From an uncultured Flavobacteriaceae bacterium (lineage in GTDB: Bacteria > Bacteroidota > Bacteroidia > Flavobacteriales > Flavobacteriaceae), in contig CANLUS010000004.1 in NCBI GenBank assembly GCA_947494325.1, positions 62,001-126,000 of the forward strand: 64,000 nt of DNA. Reading direction: 5' to 3'. Numbering within the stretch: position 1 is the stretch's first letter; each line of letters opens with the position of its first letter. The notes under the pieces are model-generated. The model saw only the letters and a list, made by a program, of their open reading frames with translations. It searched no databases and had not been told where the DNA came from. Positions 7,412-15,512 of the stretch are shown piece after piece. The position numbers and the translations under genes were made by a program.

Positions 7412-9868
7412 TTGAAAACTGTCATTTCATACGTATTCTCTTTTTTTTTATTTTCAAATATCCTACTGGCGCAAACAGGGACGATTAAAGGGATTGTGAA
7501 AGACAAGCAAGGAAACCCAATTGAAGGAGTTACAATAAGCTACAATCAGAAAGGTACCTCCACCAATACCAAAGGAGAATTTCAATTAGAAATTCCCTCT
7601 GGCAAGGTCGTAACTGTTATTTTTAGCCATGTTGCCCATAAAACTATCCAAAAACGTATAAGAGTAGCCCGAAACCGCATTGTTTTCTATTCTCCTAAGA
7701 TGGATATTAAGACTGAAGTTATTGACACCATCGAATTAAAGAACAACAAAGATAAGGCACAAGGAATTGACAAAGTCGATGTGAAAACGGCTAAAAATTT
7801 ACCAAGTGCGAATGCTGGCATCGAAGGGACTCTAAAAAATATTGGTTTAGGCGTTAGTGGAAATAATGAACTAAGTACCCAGTACAATGTACGAGGAGGA
7901 AACTATGATGAGAATTTAGTATATGTCAATGGCGTTGAAGTGTATCGTCCGTTTTTAGTCCGTTCTGGTCAACAAGAAGGTTTAAGCTTTGTAAACCCAA
8001 ATCTCACGCAAAATGTCCGATTTTCTTCTGGTGGTTTTCAAGCAAAATATGGTGATAAATTATCTTCCGTTTTAGATATTACCTATAGAAAACCAACAAA
8101 ATTCATGGCCAAAATCGACGCCAGTTTTTTAGGAGCTAGTGGTACTGTGGAAGGCACACTATTTGAAAATAAACTCTCGGCAATCTTAGGCATTCGCTAT
8201 AGAAATAATAGTCTCTTCGTAAACAGCAAAGACATTGAGACCAATTTCAGACCTAATTTTACCGATGCTCAAACTTTTCTTTCTTACCAAATCAATAAAA
8301 AAATTACAATTGATTTTTTAGGCAATTTCTCCTTGAATAACTATGAATATGAACCTGTAACCCGACGAACTAATTTTGGCACCTTAGCTGATACACAGGC
8401 CTTAGTGGTTAATTACCAAGGGCAAGAAAATGACTCATATCTAACATTATTTGGTGCATTAAAAGCCGATTATGTTATCAATGAAAATATAACTCTTACA
8501 GCAAGTACGTCACTCTATAATACCCAGGAAGAAGAATACTTCGATATTTTTGCTTTTTACGGTATTGGAGAGGTAAATGCTGACTTTGGCAGTGATAATT
8601 TCGGTGATGTCGAATTCACACAGGCAATTGGATCTCAATTAGACCATGCCCGAAATGACTTGGACGCTCTCATTGCAAACGGACAATTAAGAACAACTAT
8701 TAAGAAAGGTGATAATACTTTTGAAATTGGTGTAAAATATCAATCCGAAGATATCAAAGATAGAATTATTGAATGGCAAGTAATTGATTCGGCGGGATTT
8801 TCATTGCGCCCTCCGGATCTCATTAACAATGACGAACCATACACACCTTTTACAGGACCTATAGTACCTTTTATTAGTACCAGAGCCACCAATAATGTTA
8901 CTATAAACAGGGTTTCTGGTTTTGCTCAATGGAGCCGTAAATTATTTGTGAAAGATCATCAATTATGGTTAAATGCAGGTATTCGAGCACAAAACTGGAA
9001 AGTAAGTGGTACTGGGATAAATTCTAAAAGCCAAACCGTTGTGAGCCCAAGAATACAATTAGCCATAAAGCCAGATTGGAAAAAAGACATGTTATTTAGA
9101 ATCTCAGGAGGTTACTACTATCAACCCCCGTTTTACCGAGAATTAAGAGATTCACTGGGCGCTGTAAACGCAAACGTAAAAGCACAACGATCTATTCACT
9201 TTGTTGTAGGAAATGATTATAGTTTTAAGTTATGGAACCGACCTTTCAAGTTAGTTACTGAGGCGTATTACAAATCATTAACAGATATCAATCCGTTTAC
9301 CATCAGTAATGTCCAAATACGTTATAGAGCTAAAAACAACGCAATAGGTTTTGCGACCGGTTTTGACGCCCGTTTAAATGGTGAATTTGTACCTGGTACA
9401 GAGTCTTACGTTAGTTTTGGATACTTAGTGACAAAAGAAAATATTGATAATCGAGGTTATATTTCTAGGCCCACCGATCAACGTTTGAAATTTGCTGTAT
9501 TATTTCAAGACTACGTACCTAGCAATCCAAATTTGAAAATGTACCTCAACATGGTATACAATACTGGCTTACCTGGAGGTTCTCCGCCGTATGCAGATCC
9601 CTATATTTTTCAAAATAGATTGAAAAGTTACTTCAGATCTGATATTGGTATATCGTATGTCTTGGTTGGTCAGAATAAAAAACCCAAAGCTGACTGGCTT
9701 AAAAATTTTAAAGAATTATCGGTTGGAATTGAATTGTTCAATATGTTTGATATTCAAAATACCATTACAAATACTTGGGTGAGAGATATTTCATCACAAA
9801 ATTCGTTAGCAGTACCTAACTTTTTATCAGGTCGTGTATTAAATCTAAAGTTCAGCGCTCAGTTTTAA
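7412..9868 (+). CDS. TonB-dependent receptor with carboxypeptidase-regulatory-like domain
   Basis: An 818-residue outer-membrane receptor. Translation begins at a TTG (7412), giving a signal peptide ending LLAQ. Residues about 22-100 form a CarboxypepD_reg-like domain (GTIKGIVKDKQGNPIEGVTI). The plug follows (NVRGGNYDENLVYVNGVEVY), then the 22-stranded barrel ending in SGRVLNLKFSAQF with a terminal phenylalanine. It imports a substrate that I cannot name. The gene lies 15 bp after the M23 peptidase gene and no start-codon ATG fits, so the TTG start is well supported by context. Confidence 0.92.
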   Translation: MKTVISYVFSFFLFSNILLAQTGTIKGIVKDKQGNPIEGVTISYNQKGTSTNTKGEFQLEIPSGKVVTVIFSHVAHKTIQKRIRVARNRIVFYSPKMDIKTEVIDTIELKNNKDKAQGIDKVDVKTAKNLPSANAGIEGTLKNIGLGVSGNNELSTQYNVRGGNYDENLVYVNGVEVYRPFLVRSGQQEGLSFVNPNLTQNVRFSSGGFQAKYGDKLSSVLDITYRKPTKFMAKIDASFLGASGTVEGTLFENKLSAILGIRYRNNSLFVNSKDIETNFRPNFTDAQTFLSYQINKKITIDFLGNFSLNNYEYEPVTRRTNFGTLADTQALVVNYQGQENDSYLTLFGALKADYVINENITLTASTSLYNTQEEEYFDIFAFYGIGEVNADFGSDNFGDVEFTQAIGSQLDHARNDLDALIANGQLRTTIKKGDNTFEIGVKYQSEDIKDRIIEWQVIDSAGFSLRPPDLINNDEPYTPFTGPIVPFISTRATNNVTINRVSGFAQWSRKLFVKDHQLWLNAGIRAQNWKVSGTGINSKSQTVVSPRIQLAIKPDWKKDMLFRISGGYYYQPPFYRELRDSLGAVNANVKAQRSIHFVVGNDYSFKLWNRPFKLVTEAYYKSLTDINPFTISNVQIRYRAKNNAIGFATGFDARLNGEFVPGTESYVSFGYLVTKENIDNRGYISRPTDQRLKFAVLFQDYVPSNPNLKMYLNMVYNTGLPGGSPPYADPYIFQNRLKSYFRSDIGISYVLVGQNKKPKADWLKNFKELSVGIELFNMFDIQNTITNTWVRDISSQNSLAVPNFLSGRVLNLKFSAQF

Positions 9869-9909
9869 TTCTTGATAGTAGCTTACCGAACAAATTATCA
9901 ATACCAATA

Positions 9910-9935
9910 TTAAACCTTTTCGTACGTTTATAGTC
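9910..9935 (+). promoter_or_regulatory. ECF-type promoter-like block, copy A, upstream of the ECF sigma gene
   Basis: The block reads TTAAACCTTTT, then CGTACGTTTA, then TAGTC. It matches a second block at 10503-10528 in 23 of 26 positions. An AAC core 17 bases upstream of GTC resembles ECF -35/-10 spacing, and the middle TACGTTTA also resembles the flavobacterial -7 box. It lies 24 bp before the sigma gene start. Autoregulation by the encoded sigma factor is inferred. Confidence 0.55.
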
Positions 9936-9958
9936 TAAATGAATAAATTGCCTACTCA

Positions 9959-10501
9959 TTGATAGAGGAAAAATTACTTATTCAACAACTTAAAAACGCA
10001 CATACTCAGGACAAAGCGTTCAGAAAACTCATGTCTTTGTATAAGGAGCGTTTGTATTGGCACATCCGTAAAATTGTGATTTCGCACGCCGACGCCGATG
10101 ATGTTTTACAAAACACCTTTGTTAAAGTGTACCGAAGTATTCATAATTTTAAAGAAGAGAGTAAATTATACTCTTGGATGTATCGGATTGCAACAAACGA
10201 AGCCATCACGTATATCAATAAAAGAGCGAAAGAACAGAAGGTTGACATCAACGACATGCAACATCAATTGGTGGATAATCTGCATGCTGATGTCTATTTT
10301 GATGGCAATGAAATTCAAATACAATTACAAAAAGCAATAGCATTATTACCACAAAAACAACAGCTAGTTTTCAATATGAAATACTTTGATGATATGAAAT
10401 ATAAAGATATTTCCGAAATATTAGAAACTTCGGTTGGTGCTTTAAAAGCATCGTATCATCATGCAGTAAAAAAAATTGAAGCTAAACTTAAAGAAACATA
10501 A
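9959..10501 (+). CDS. ECF RNA polymerase sigma factor
   Basis: A 180-residue extracytoplasmic-function sigma factor starting at TTG 9959. Region 2 contains the core-binding helix HADADDVLQNTFVKVYRSIH (about 43-62) and the aromatic segment LYSWMYRIATNEAIT; region 4 contains the helix-turn-helix KYKDISEILETSVGALKASY (about 143-162). It is followed by a membrane-anchored putative anti-sigma gene and a CpxP-like secreted protein, a standard envelope-stress layout in Bacteroidota. A seven-codon reading frame (ATG 9939, MNKLPTH) ends in TGA overlapping the TTG start, which might couple or restrain translation. Confidence 0.92.
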   Translation: MIEEKLLIQQLKNAHTQDKAFRKLMSLYKERLYWHIRKIVISHADADDVLQNTFVKVYRSIHNFKEESKLYSWMYRIATNEAITYINKRAKEQKVDINDMQHQLVDNLHADVYFDGNEIQIQLQKAIALLPQKQQLVFNMKYFDDMKYKDISEILETSVGALKASYHHAVKKIEAKLKET

Positions 10502-10502
10502 T

Positions 10503-10528
10503 TTAAACCTTTTAGTACCTTTGTAGTC
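10503..10528 (+). promoter_or_regulatory. ECF-type promoter-like block, copy B, upstream of the anti-sigma gene
   Basis: Directly behind the sigma gene stop codon lies TTAAACCTTTT, AGTACCTTTG, TAGTC, nearly identical to copy A at 9910-9935. TACCTTTG is also a perfect flavobacterial -7 box (TAnnTTTG). It is 10 bp from the anti-sigma ATG and suggests a second, internal promoter under the same control. Confidence 0.55.
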
Positions 10529-10538
10529 ATACAACATA

Positions 10539-11132
10539 ATGAATAACAATAAATTAGACATATTAAAAACCTTAGGTTCTGGCTTTAAAACTCCCGAAGA
10601 TTATTTCGAGCGTATTGATGCATCTGTGTATACCAAATTGTTATTAGATAAATTTCCCGAAAAGGAAGGTTTTAAGTTACCTCTAAATTACTTAGAAAGT
10701 ATTGAAGATAGAGTTATTACCAATATAAAAAGTACCAAGAGATTAAATAGTGATCAAGCTGGAGTCCCTGAAGGATACTTTGATACAATCGAAGATAGGG
10801 TGTTTGATAAACTGAAGGGAGAAGTTACGAAAGAACCAAAAGTCATCAACCTAACATCTAAATTTTTAAAGATCGCTGCTCCAATAGCGATTGCGGCATC
10901 TCTATTAGTATTTGTTGTTTTAAACTACAATCGTCAAACATATAGCATTGAAAATTTAGCAACGAGTGATATCGAAGCATGGATAGAGGATGATCTTATT
11001 GCACTCGATTCCTATGAAATAAGCACACTTTACAATGATGTAGATCTCGAAGATGAAATTAGTAGCGATGATTTAGATATGTTGAATTACGTGAATGGCA
11101 CGGATATTGAAAGTGCACTATTAACCGACTAA
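10539..11132 (+). CDS. Putative membrane-anchored anti-sigma factor with internal repeats
   Basis: A 197-residue protein with one membrane helix at about 110-128 (KIAAPIAIAASLLVFVVL). The cytoplasmic half carries three copies of a motif of the form G-x-P-x-x-Y-x-x-I-x-D-x-V: at about 15-35 (GFKTPEDYFERIDASVYTKL), 44-63 (GFKLPLNYLESIEDRVITNI) and 75-92 (GVPEGYFDTIEDRVFDKL). The outer part is short and very acidic. Position directly behind an ECF sigma gene makes an anti-sigma role likely, although no canonical zinc anti-sigma motif is present. The repeats may be sigma-binding helices; that is inference. Confidence 0.7.
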   Translation: MNNNKLDILKTLGSGFKTPEDYFERIDASVYTKLLLDKFPEKEGFKLPLNYLESIEDRVITNIKSTKRLNSDQAGVPEGYFDTIEDRVFDKLKGEVTKEPKVINLTSKFLKIAAPIAIAASLLVFVVLNYNRQTYSIENLATSDIEAWIEDDLIALDSYEISTLYNDVDLEDEISSDDLDMLNYVNGTDIESALLTD

Positions 11133-11145
11133 GAACTATAACAAA

Positions 11146-11610
11146 ATGAGAAAGATTATACTCATAGTGACCCTTGTAATGATAAGTTCATTGCACATGC
11201 ATGGACAAAGAAAGGATAATGATAGAATAAAAGCATTTAAAACAGCTTTTATCACTAATGCTTTGGATTTAAGTTCAGGAGAAGCACAAGCTTTTTGGCC
11301 TATTTATAATGAATACAACAAAACAATTCATAAGGTAAAAAACCAAAAAACAAGACAATTAATGCAACAAGCTCGAGCTAAGGGCGGCATCGATAATATA
11401 TCAAATAATGAAGCCAAAATACTGCTCGATGAATTTATAAACATAGATGTAAAAGTTTTAGAAGCAAAAAAAATATTAAACACCAAACTCACTGGTGTCA
11501 TTCCTCCGAAAAAAATATTAAAGCTTTTTAGAGCTGAACAGGACTTCAATAAAGAGTTACTGAAACGCTTTAGGCAGAAAAGAAATGAAGCTAGAAATAA
11601 AAAAAATTGA
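11146..11610 (+). CDS. CpxP/Spy-like periplasmic protein of the ECF sigma operon
   Basis: A 154-residue secreted, highly basic, helical protein. After a signal peptide (about 1-20) comes the segment LDLSSGEAQAFWPIYNEYNK, the LTxxEAxxFWPxYNEY signature of the CpxP-like proteins commonly annotated as sensors of ECF-type sigma factors in Bacteroidota. It starts 13 bp behind the anti-sigma gene, so sigma, anti-sigma and this protein form one operon. By analogy with CpxP it may sense envelope damage and modulate the anti-sigma factor. The signalling link is inferred from context. Confidence 0.75.
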   Translation: MRKIILIVTLVMISSLHMHGQRKDNDRIKAFKTAFITNALDLSSGEAQAFWPIYNEYNKTIHKVKNQKTRQLMQQARAKGGIDNISNNEAKILLDEFINIDVKVLEAKKILNTKLTGVIPPKKILKLFRAEQDFNKELLKRFRQKRNEARNKKN

Positions 11611-11660
11611 TACTAAATTGCTAAAAACTACGTTAAACAAAAAGAAAAAAATAGGAGGAT

Positions 11661-12020
11661 ATGAAAAGATTAATGATCGGGTTGATTATTGTTGTCGCAT
11701 CTGTGACATCTAATCAAGCAACAGCACAGCAGGAATTGGACACTAGTACCACTTCAACTAAAACGATTCGTACTGACGAAGCTAAAAATAAAATCTTCGA
11801 AATAGAATATAAAGGCATCATGTACTATGTTTTTAATGGCACCTGGCATACTAAAATGAAGAACAGATATGTATTAAAAAACGCGCCAAAAGGAGCAAAA
11901 ATTTCTTTTAAACCTGAAGGAGGCAAGTATGTTACTATGCATGGAAAGAAATACTATAGATGTAAAGGTATTTTCTATAAAGAACATAAGGATAGTATAT
12001 ATGAAGTCGTAAGAATTTAA
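11661..12020 (+). CDS. Small secreted protein (DUF6515-like)
   Basis: A 119-residue protein with a signal peptide (about 1-22, ending ATAQQ). Two similar aromatic halves follow: GIMYYVFNGTWHTKMKNRYV and GKKYYRCKGIFYKEHKDSIY, separated by a proline/glycine linker APKGAKISF. This layout resembles DUF6515-type proteins found near envelope-stress genes; the name is by eye only. An unusual AGGAGG lies only two bases before the ATG. It is separated from the sigma operon by about 50 bp and followed by a strong terminator, so it is probably the last gene of that unit. Confidence 0.65.
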   Translation: MKRLMIGLIIVVASVTSNQATAQQELDTSTTSTKTIRTDEAKNKIFEIEYKGIMYYVFNGTWHTKMKNRYVLKNAPKGAKISFKPEGGKYVTMHGKKYYRCKGIFYKEHKDSIYEVVRI

Positions 12021-12041
12021 AAAATATATGTTTCAATATTT

Positions 12042-12071
12042 AAACCGTTCCAACAAGAACGGTTTTTTTTT
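12042..12071 (+). terminator. Strong intrinsic terminator after the DUF6515-like gene
   Basis: AAACCGTTC (12042-12050), loop CAACAA, and GAACGGTTT (12057-12065) form a perfect nine-base stem followed by a run of T to 12071. It lies 22 bp behind the stop at 12020 and inside the open frame that precedes the sterol-desaturase gene, which argues that this frame is not translated here. Confidence 0.92.
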
Positions 12072-12117
12072 GGCTCTTATTTTCGCTAAATTTGTTATTC
12101 ATCAAATACTCTCTACT

Positions 12118-12936
12118 TTGGAAAACGTGCTAATCTTTTTTGAGCAAATGCCAGCTTGGCAAAAATTAACATGGGTATTGTCATGCTTATTAGTTAGTTG
12201 GTTATTTGAAGGTAACTTTCCTCTATTTAAGTTTAATTACAAGAAATGGAAGCATGATGGTGTTAATCTCATTTTTTTATCTATGAGTCTAGCTATTAAC
12301 GTTTTATTCGGATTAATGACGGTAGGCGTATTCGCCTATATTAGCACCAATGAATTTGGTTTACTACATTTATTTGAAATGCCCATATGGGCAGAGTTAC
12401 TTATTACACTCTTATTTTTAGATTTTTTTGCTCAATATATTGTACATTATCTCTTACATAAAGTCAAATGGATGTGGAAATTTCATATGATTCACCATAG
12501 CGATACAAAAGTAGATGCAACAACTGGCTCAAGACATCATCCAGGTGATTATGTTTTAAGAGAAATTTTCGCTTTGATTGCAATTATAATCTTGGGTGCT
12601 CCCCTAGCCTTTTATGTCATTTATCGTGTAGCGACTATATTTTTCACCTACTTTTCACATGCAAATGTGCAAATGCCTATTTGGATAGATAAAACGCTAA
12701 GTACTGTTTTTATTACCCCGAATATGCATAAATTCCACCATCATTTTGAAAGACCGTGGACAGACACCAATTTTGGTAACATTTTTTCCTTTTGGGATCG
12801 CTTGTTTGGAACTTTGGTATATGACGATCCAAAGAAGGTAGTGTATGGTTTAGATGTGTTGGATGATAGTCGTGACGAAGATCTTCTGTATCAAATTAAA
12901 GTTCCTTTCGACAATACCATAAAAACTGATTATTAG
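12118..12936 (+). CDS. Fatty acid hydroxylase / sterol desaturase family protein
   Basis: An integral membrane di-iron oxygenase-type protein. The histidine clusters are present: HYLLH, then FHMIHHSD, RHHPGDY, and HKFHHHF. At least four membrane helices are visible. The frame is open from ATG 12028, but a perfect terminator at 12042-12071 lies inside that stretch. I therefore prefer the TTG at 12118 (MENVLIFFEQM), 24 bp behind a good -7 box TAAATTTG at 12087-12094; this gives 272 residues. The substrate (lipid, sterol or carotenoid) cannot be told. Its last four bases overlap the convergent gene at 12933. Confidence 0.85.
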   Translation: MENVLIFFEQMPAWQKLTWVLSCLLVSWLFEGNFPLFKFNYKKWKHDGVNLIFLSMSLAINVLFGLMTVGVFAYISTNEFGLLHLFEMPIWAELLITLLFLDFFAQYIVHYLLHKVKWMWKFHMIHHSDTKVDATTGSRHHPGDYVLREIFALIAIIILGAPLAFYVIYRVATIFFTYFSHANVQMPIWIDKTLSTVFITPNMHKFHHHFERPWTDTNFGNIFSFWDRLFGTLVYDDPKKVVYGLDVLDDSRDEDLLYQIKVPFDNTIKTDY

Positions 12937-13433
12937 ATTTTCTTCTTTTTCACCTGCTCCTCTTCCTCTTTTTTACTATTCGGAAAAGTTAACCCAGTGC
13001 TATTATATGTTGAACCATACGTATGCGCTGCGGTATATACTTGTTCTATAGCTCGCATTACTTGTTCTTTACTCAATTCTTTTAATGGATGAATAAAAAC
13101 AGACCATAGAACGCCATTCGTAATGGCATATTTCACATCTAAAGCAGTATGGAAATTGGCCTCCATTAATTTTAACAAATCGGTATATGCCAATTTTTTT
13201 TGTTCTATTATTGGAGTCATTATTCTCATTCTATTATTGTTCTTATCTGTAATACAAATAAGTAATCGATCTCGCACTGCAAATTGCCAGTTTCCTGCGG
13301 TTCCTTTTACACTATCAGCGACAATATATATCGCCTTCTCCAAGGTTTTATTATCCATATCCTGCCCATGCATGGATTGTTGGGTTGATAAGAATCCGAT
13401 GATAATAATAAACGAGAGTAGTAACTTCTTCAT
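12933..13433 (-). CDS. Hypothetical secreted protein
   Basis: A 166-residue protein I do not recognise. It has a signal peptide (MKKLLLSFIIIIGFLSTQQS...HGQ), then a compact alpha/beta region with strands WQFAVRDRLLICIT and RMRIMTPII, and ends in a charged tail (KKEEEEQVKKKKI). The order helix-strands-helix loosely recalls YbjN or secretion-chaperone folds, but that is only an impression. Its stop codon overlaps the stop of the convergent sterol-desaturase gene by four bases. A divergent gap of 123 bp separates it from the BatA-type gene. Confidence 0.7.
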   Translation of the reverse strand: MKKLLLSFIIIIGFLSTQQSMHGQDMDNKTLEKAIYIVADSVKGTAGNWQFAVRDRLLICITDKNNNRMRIMTPIIEQKKLAYTDLLKLMEANFHTALDVKYAITNGVLWSVFIHPLKELSKEQVMRAIEQVYTAAHTYGSTYNSTGLTFPNSKKEEEEQVKKKKI

Positions 13434-13556
13434 AGTAGTTGGTTTATATCTATTTTGACAGGATTAATTTAAAATCCTTACTAAGATATATAATTTTAAA
13501 TTTTGTGTTTTTACTTCGACTATAAATTATTACTTTTGACAAATCTTTTTTGAATA

Positions 13557-15512
13557 ATGCAATTTAAGCACCCAGAAATTCTTTACGCTTTATTTTTGCT
13601 CCTTATTCCTATCATTATTCATTTATTTCAACTTAGAAGATTCGAAAAAGTCAATTTTACCAATGTTCAATTTTTAAAGAAGGTTGAACTAAAAACGCGT
13701 AAAAGTTCCAAACTCAAAAAATTACTTGTTTTACTAAGTCGATTGTCTCTATTCGCAACACTTATTATAGCTTTTTCCCAGCCCTATTATAGCGAAGTAT
13801 CTAAGAATCAAGAACGTCATATTCATGTTTATTTAGATAATTCGTTAAGTATGCAAGCTAAGGGAGATCAAGGAGAACTGTTTAGAAGAGCAATTCAAGA
13901 TATTATTGATGTTACAGACACCTCTCCAAACATTTCACTTTATACGAACAATAATAAATGGGCCAGTTTAACTTCACAGGATTTAAAAAACACACTCCTA
14001 TCCCTTAATTATCACCCCATTCAGAAACCCATTAATTCGATCCTGCTAGACATTCAGAATAGCATTAGAAATCAGAAAAAAATAGCAAACGATATTTTCC
14101 TAATCTCTGATTTCCAACATATGAATAAGGTTGAGAATTTTATCGCGTTAGATTCCTTCGCAACCTATAATTTTACACAACTGATTCCAAATAAAAGAAC
14201 AAATATTTCTATTGATAGTATGTATATCACTAGTAGAAATAGCGAAAACATTCTACTTAAAGTTATCGCCAAAAATTATAATGCTAAGAAAAGAGACATT
14301 CCTATTTCTCTGTATGATGAAAATGTGTTACTTGGAAAATCTACTATTAATATTGCAGAAAATGAAAGTAAAGAAATAGAATTTAAAATTCCATTTAAGA
14401 CGAACATTAATGGAAGGATAAATACAGTTGATGAATATTTGTCATTTGATAATGATTTTTATTTTACAATCAATCAAACAGATAAAATAAATGTACTCGT
14501 CATTGGAGAAGAGACAACCTTTTTAGAAAAAGTATATACCATTGATGAGTTTAATTATACAAGCAATACACTAAATCAGTTAGATTATAACAGCCTATTA
14601 GAGCAAAATCTTATTATTTTAAACGAAATAGAACTAATTCCTTCGGCACTGATTGACATCCTTTCTGAGGCCGCGCGTAAAGGAAGTAACATTGTTATTA
14701 TTCCGAGTGTAACAGTTGATAAAAACTCGTATAGTCGACTATTTTCATCGCTCAACATAGGTACCTTAGGAGCCAAAAGTGATATTGAAGTTCAAATTAC
14801 CGACATTAACTTTTCACATCCTTTTTATGAAAATGTTTTTGAAAAATCTATTGAAAATTTTCAATATCCAAAAGTTGAAAGCCATTATTCAACTTCATTA
14901 AGAAATAAATCAACACTTGTAGGTCTTGAAAATAGAGCTCCATTTGTAGCCCAAATTAAGAAACCAAATAGTACCTTTTATTGGTTCGCGGGTGCGCTTA
15001 ATAGTACAAATTCTAATTTTAAAAATTCTCCGTTAATAGTGCCTGTATTTTACAATTTTGGAAAATATAGCTACAAAATTACCCAACCTGCCTATACAAT
15101 AGGCAATGGTAATGAGATAGAAATCAAAGCAACTTTACAAAAAGATGACATATTGGAAATCATTACGAATGAAACAAGTTTCATTCCTATACAACAAGTA
15201 GGTAATTCTTCTGTAAAGATGATAATGAATGACACTCCTTTAAAAGACGGAATTTATTCGGTTATGAATAAGGAAGAAGTTATTCAAAATATTGCTTTTA
15301 ATTATGACAGGCGCGAAAGTGACTTAAACTATGGTGATATTAAAAATAATCTTGCCAAATTTACAAATGTGAATTATTATAACTCCGTACGTGACGCATT
15401 TAATATTTCTAACAAAGCATATGACACCAGTAATCTTTGGCAATTATTTCTGGGTGCATCTTTATTGTTTCTCTTCTTAGAAATACTGTTAATTAAATTT
15501 TTTAAACCATGA
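13557..15512 (+). CDS. BatA domain / VWA-type membrane protein
   Basis: A 651-residue inner-membrane protein. The N-terminus (FKHPEILYALFLLLIPIIIH) and the second helix (LLVLLSRLSLFATLIIAFSQ) are the BatA double-transmembrane domain. A von Willebrand A-like region follows with the MIDAS-type motif DNSLS at about residues 93-97. A third membrane helix closes the protein (LWQLFLGASLLFLFLEILLI). Family members belong to poorly understood Bat/aerotolerance-type complexes. It overlaps the following dihydroorotase-like gene by four bases (ATGA), so the two are translationally coupled. Confidence 0.88.
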   Translation: MQFKHPEILYALFLLLIPIIIHLFQLRRFEKVNFTNVQFLKKVELKTRKSSKLKKLLVLLSRLSLFATLIIAFSQPYYSEVSKNQERHIHVYLDNSLSMQAKGDQGELFRRAIQDIIDVTDTSPNISLYTNNNKWASLTSQDLKNTLLSLNYHPIQKPINSILLDIQNSIRNQKKIANDIFLISDFQHMNKVENFIALDSFATYNFTQLIPNKRTNISIDSMYITSRNSENILLKVIAKNYNAKKRDIPISLYDENVLLGKSTINIAENESKEIEFKIPFKTNINGRINTVDEYLSFDNDFYFTINQTDKINVLVIGEETTFLEKVYTIDEFNYTSNTLNQLDYNSLLEQNLIILNEIELIPSALIDILSEAARKGSNIVIIPSVTVDKNSYSRLFSSLNIGTLGAKSDIEVQITDINFSHPFYENVFEKSIENFQYPKVESHYSTSLRNKSTLVGLENRAPFVAQIKKPNSTFYWFAGALNSTNSNFKNSPLIVPVFYNFGKYSYKITQPAYTIGNGNEIEIKATLQKDDILEIITNETSFIPIQQVGNSSVKMIMNDTPLKDGIYSVMNKEEVIQNIAFNYDRRESDLNYGDIKNNLAKFTNVNYYNSVRDAFNISNKAYDTSNLWQLFLGASLLFLFLEILLIKFFKP

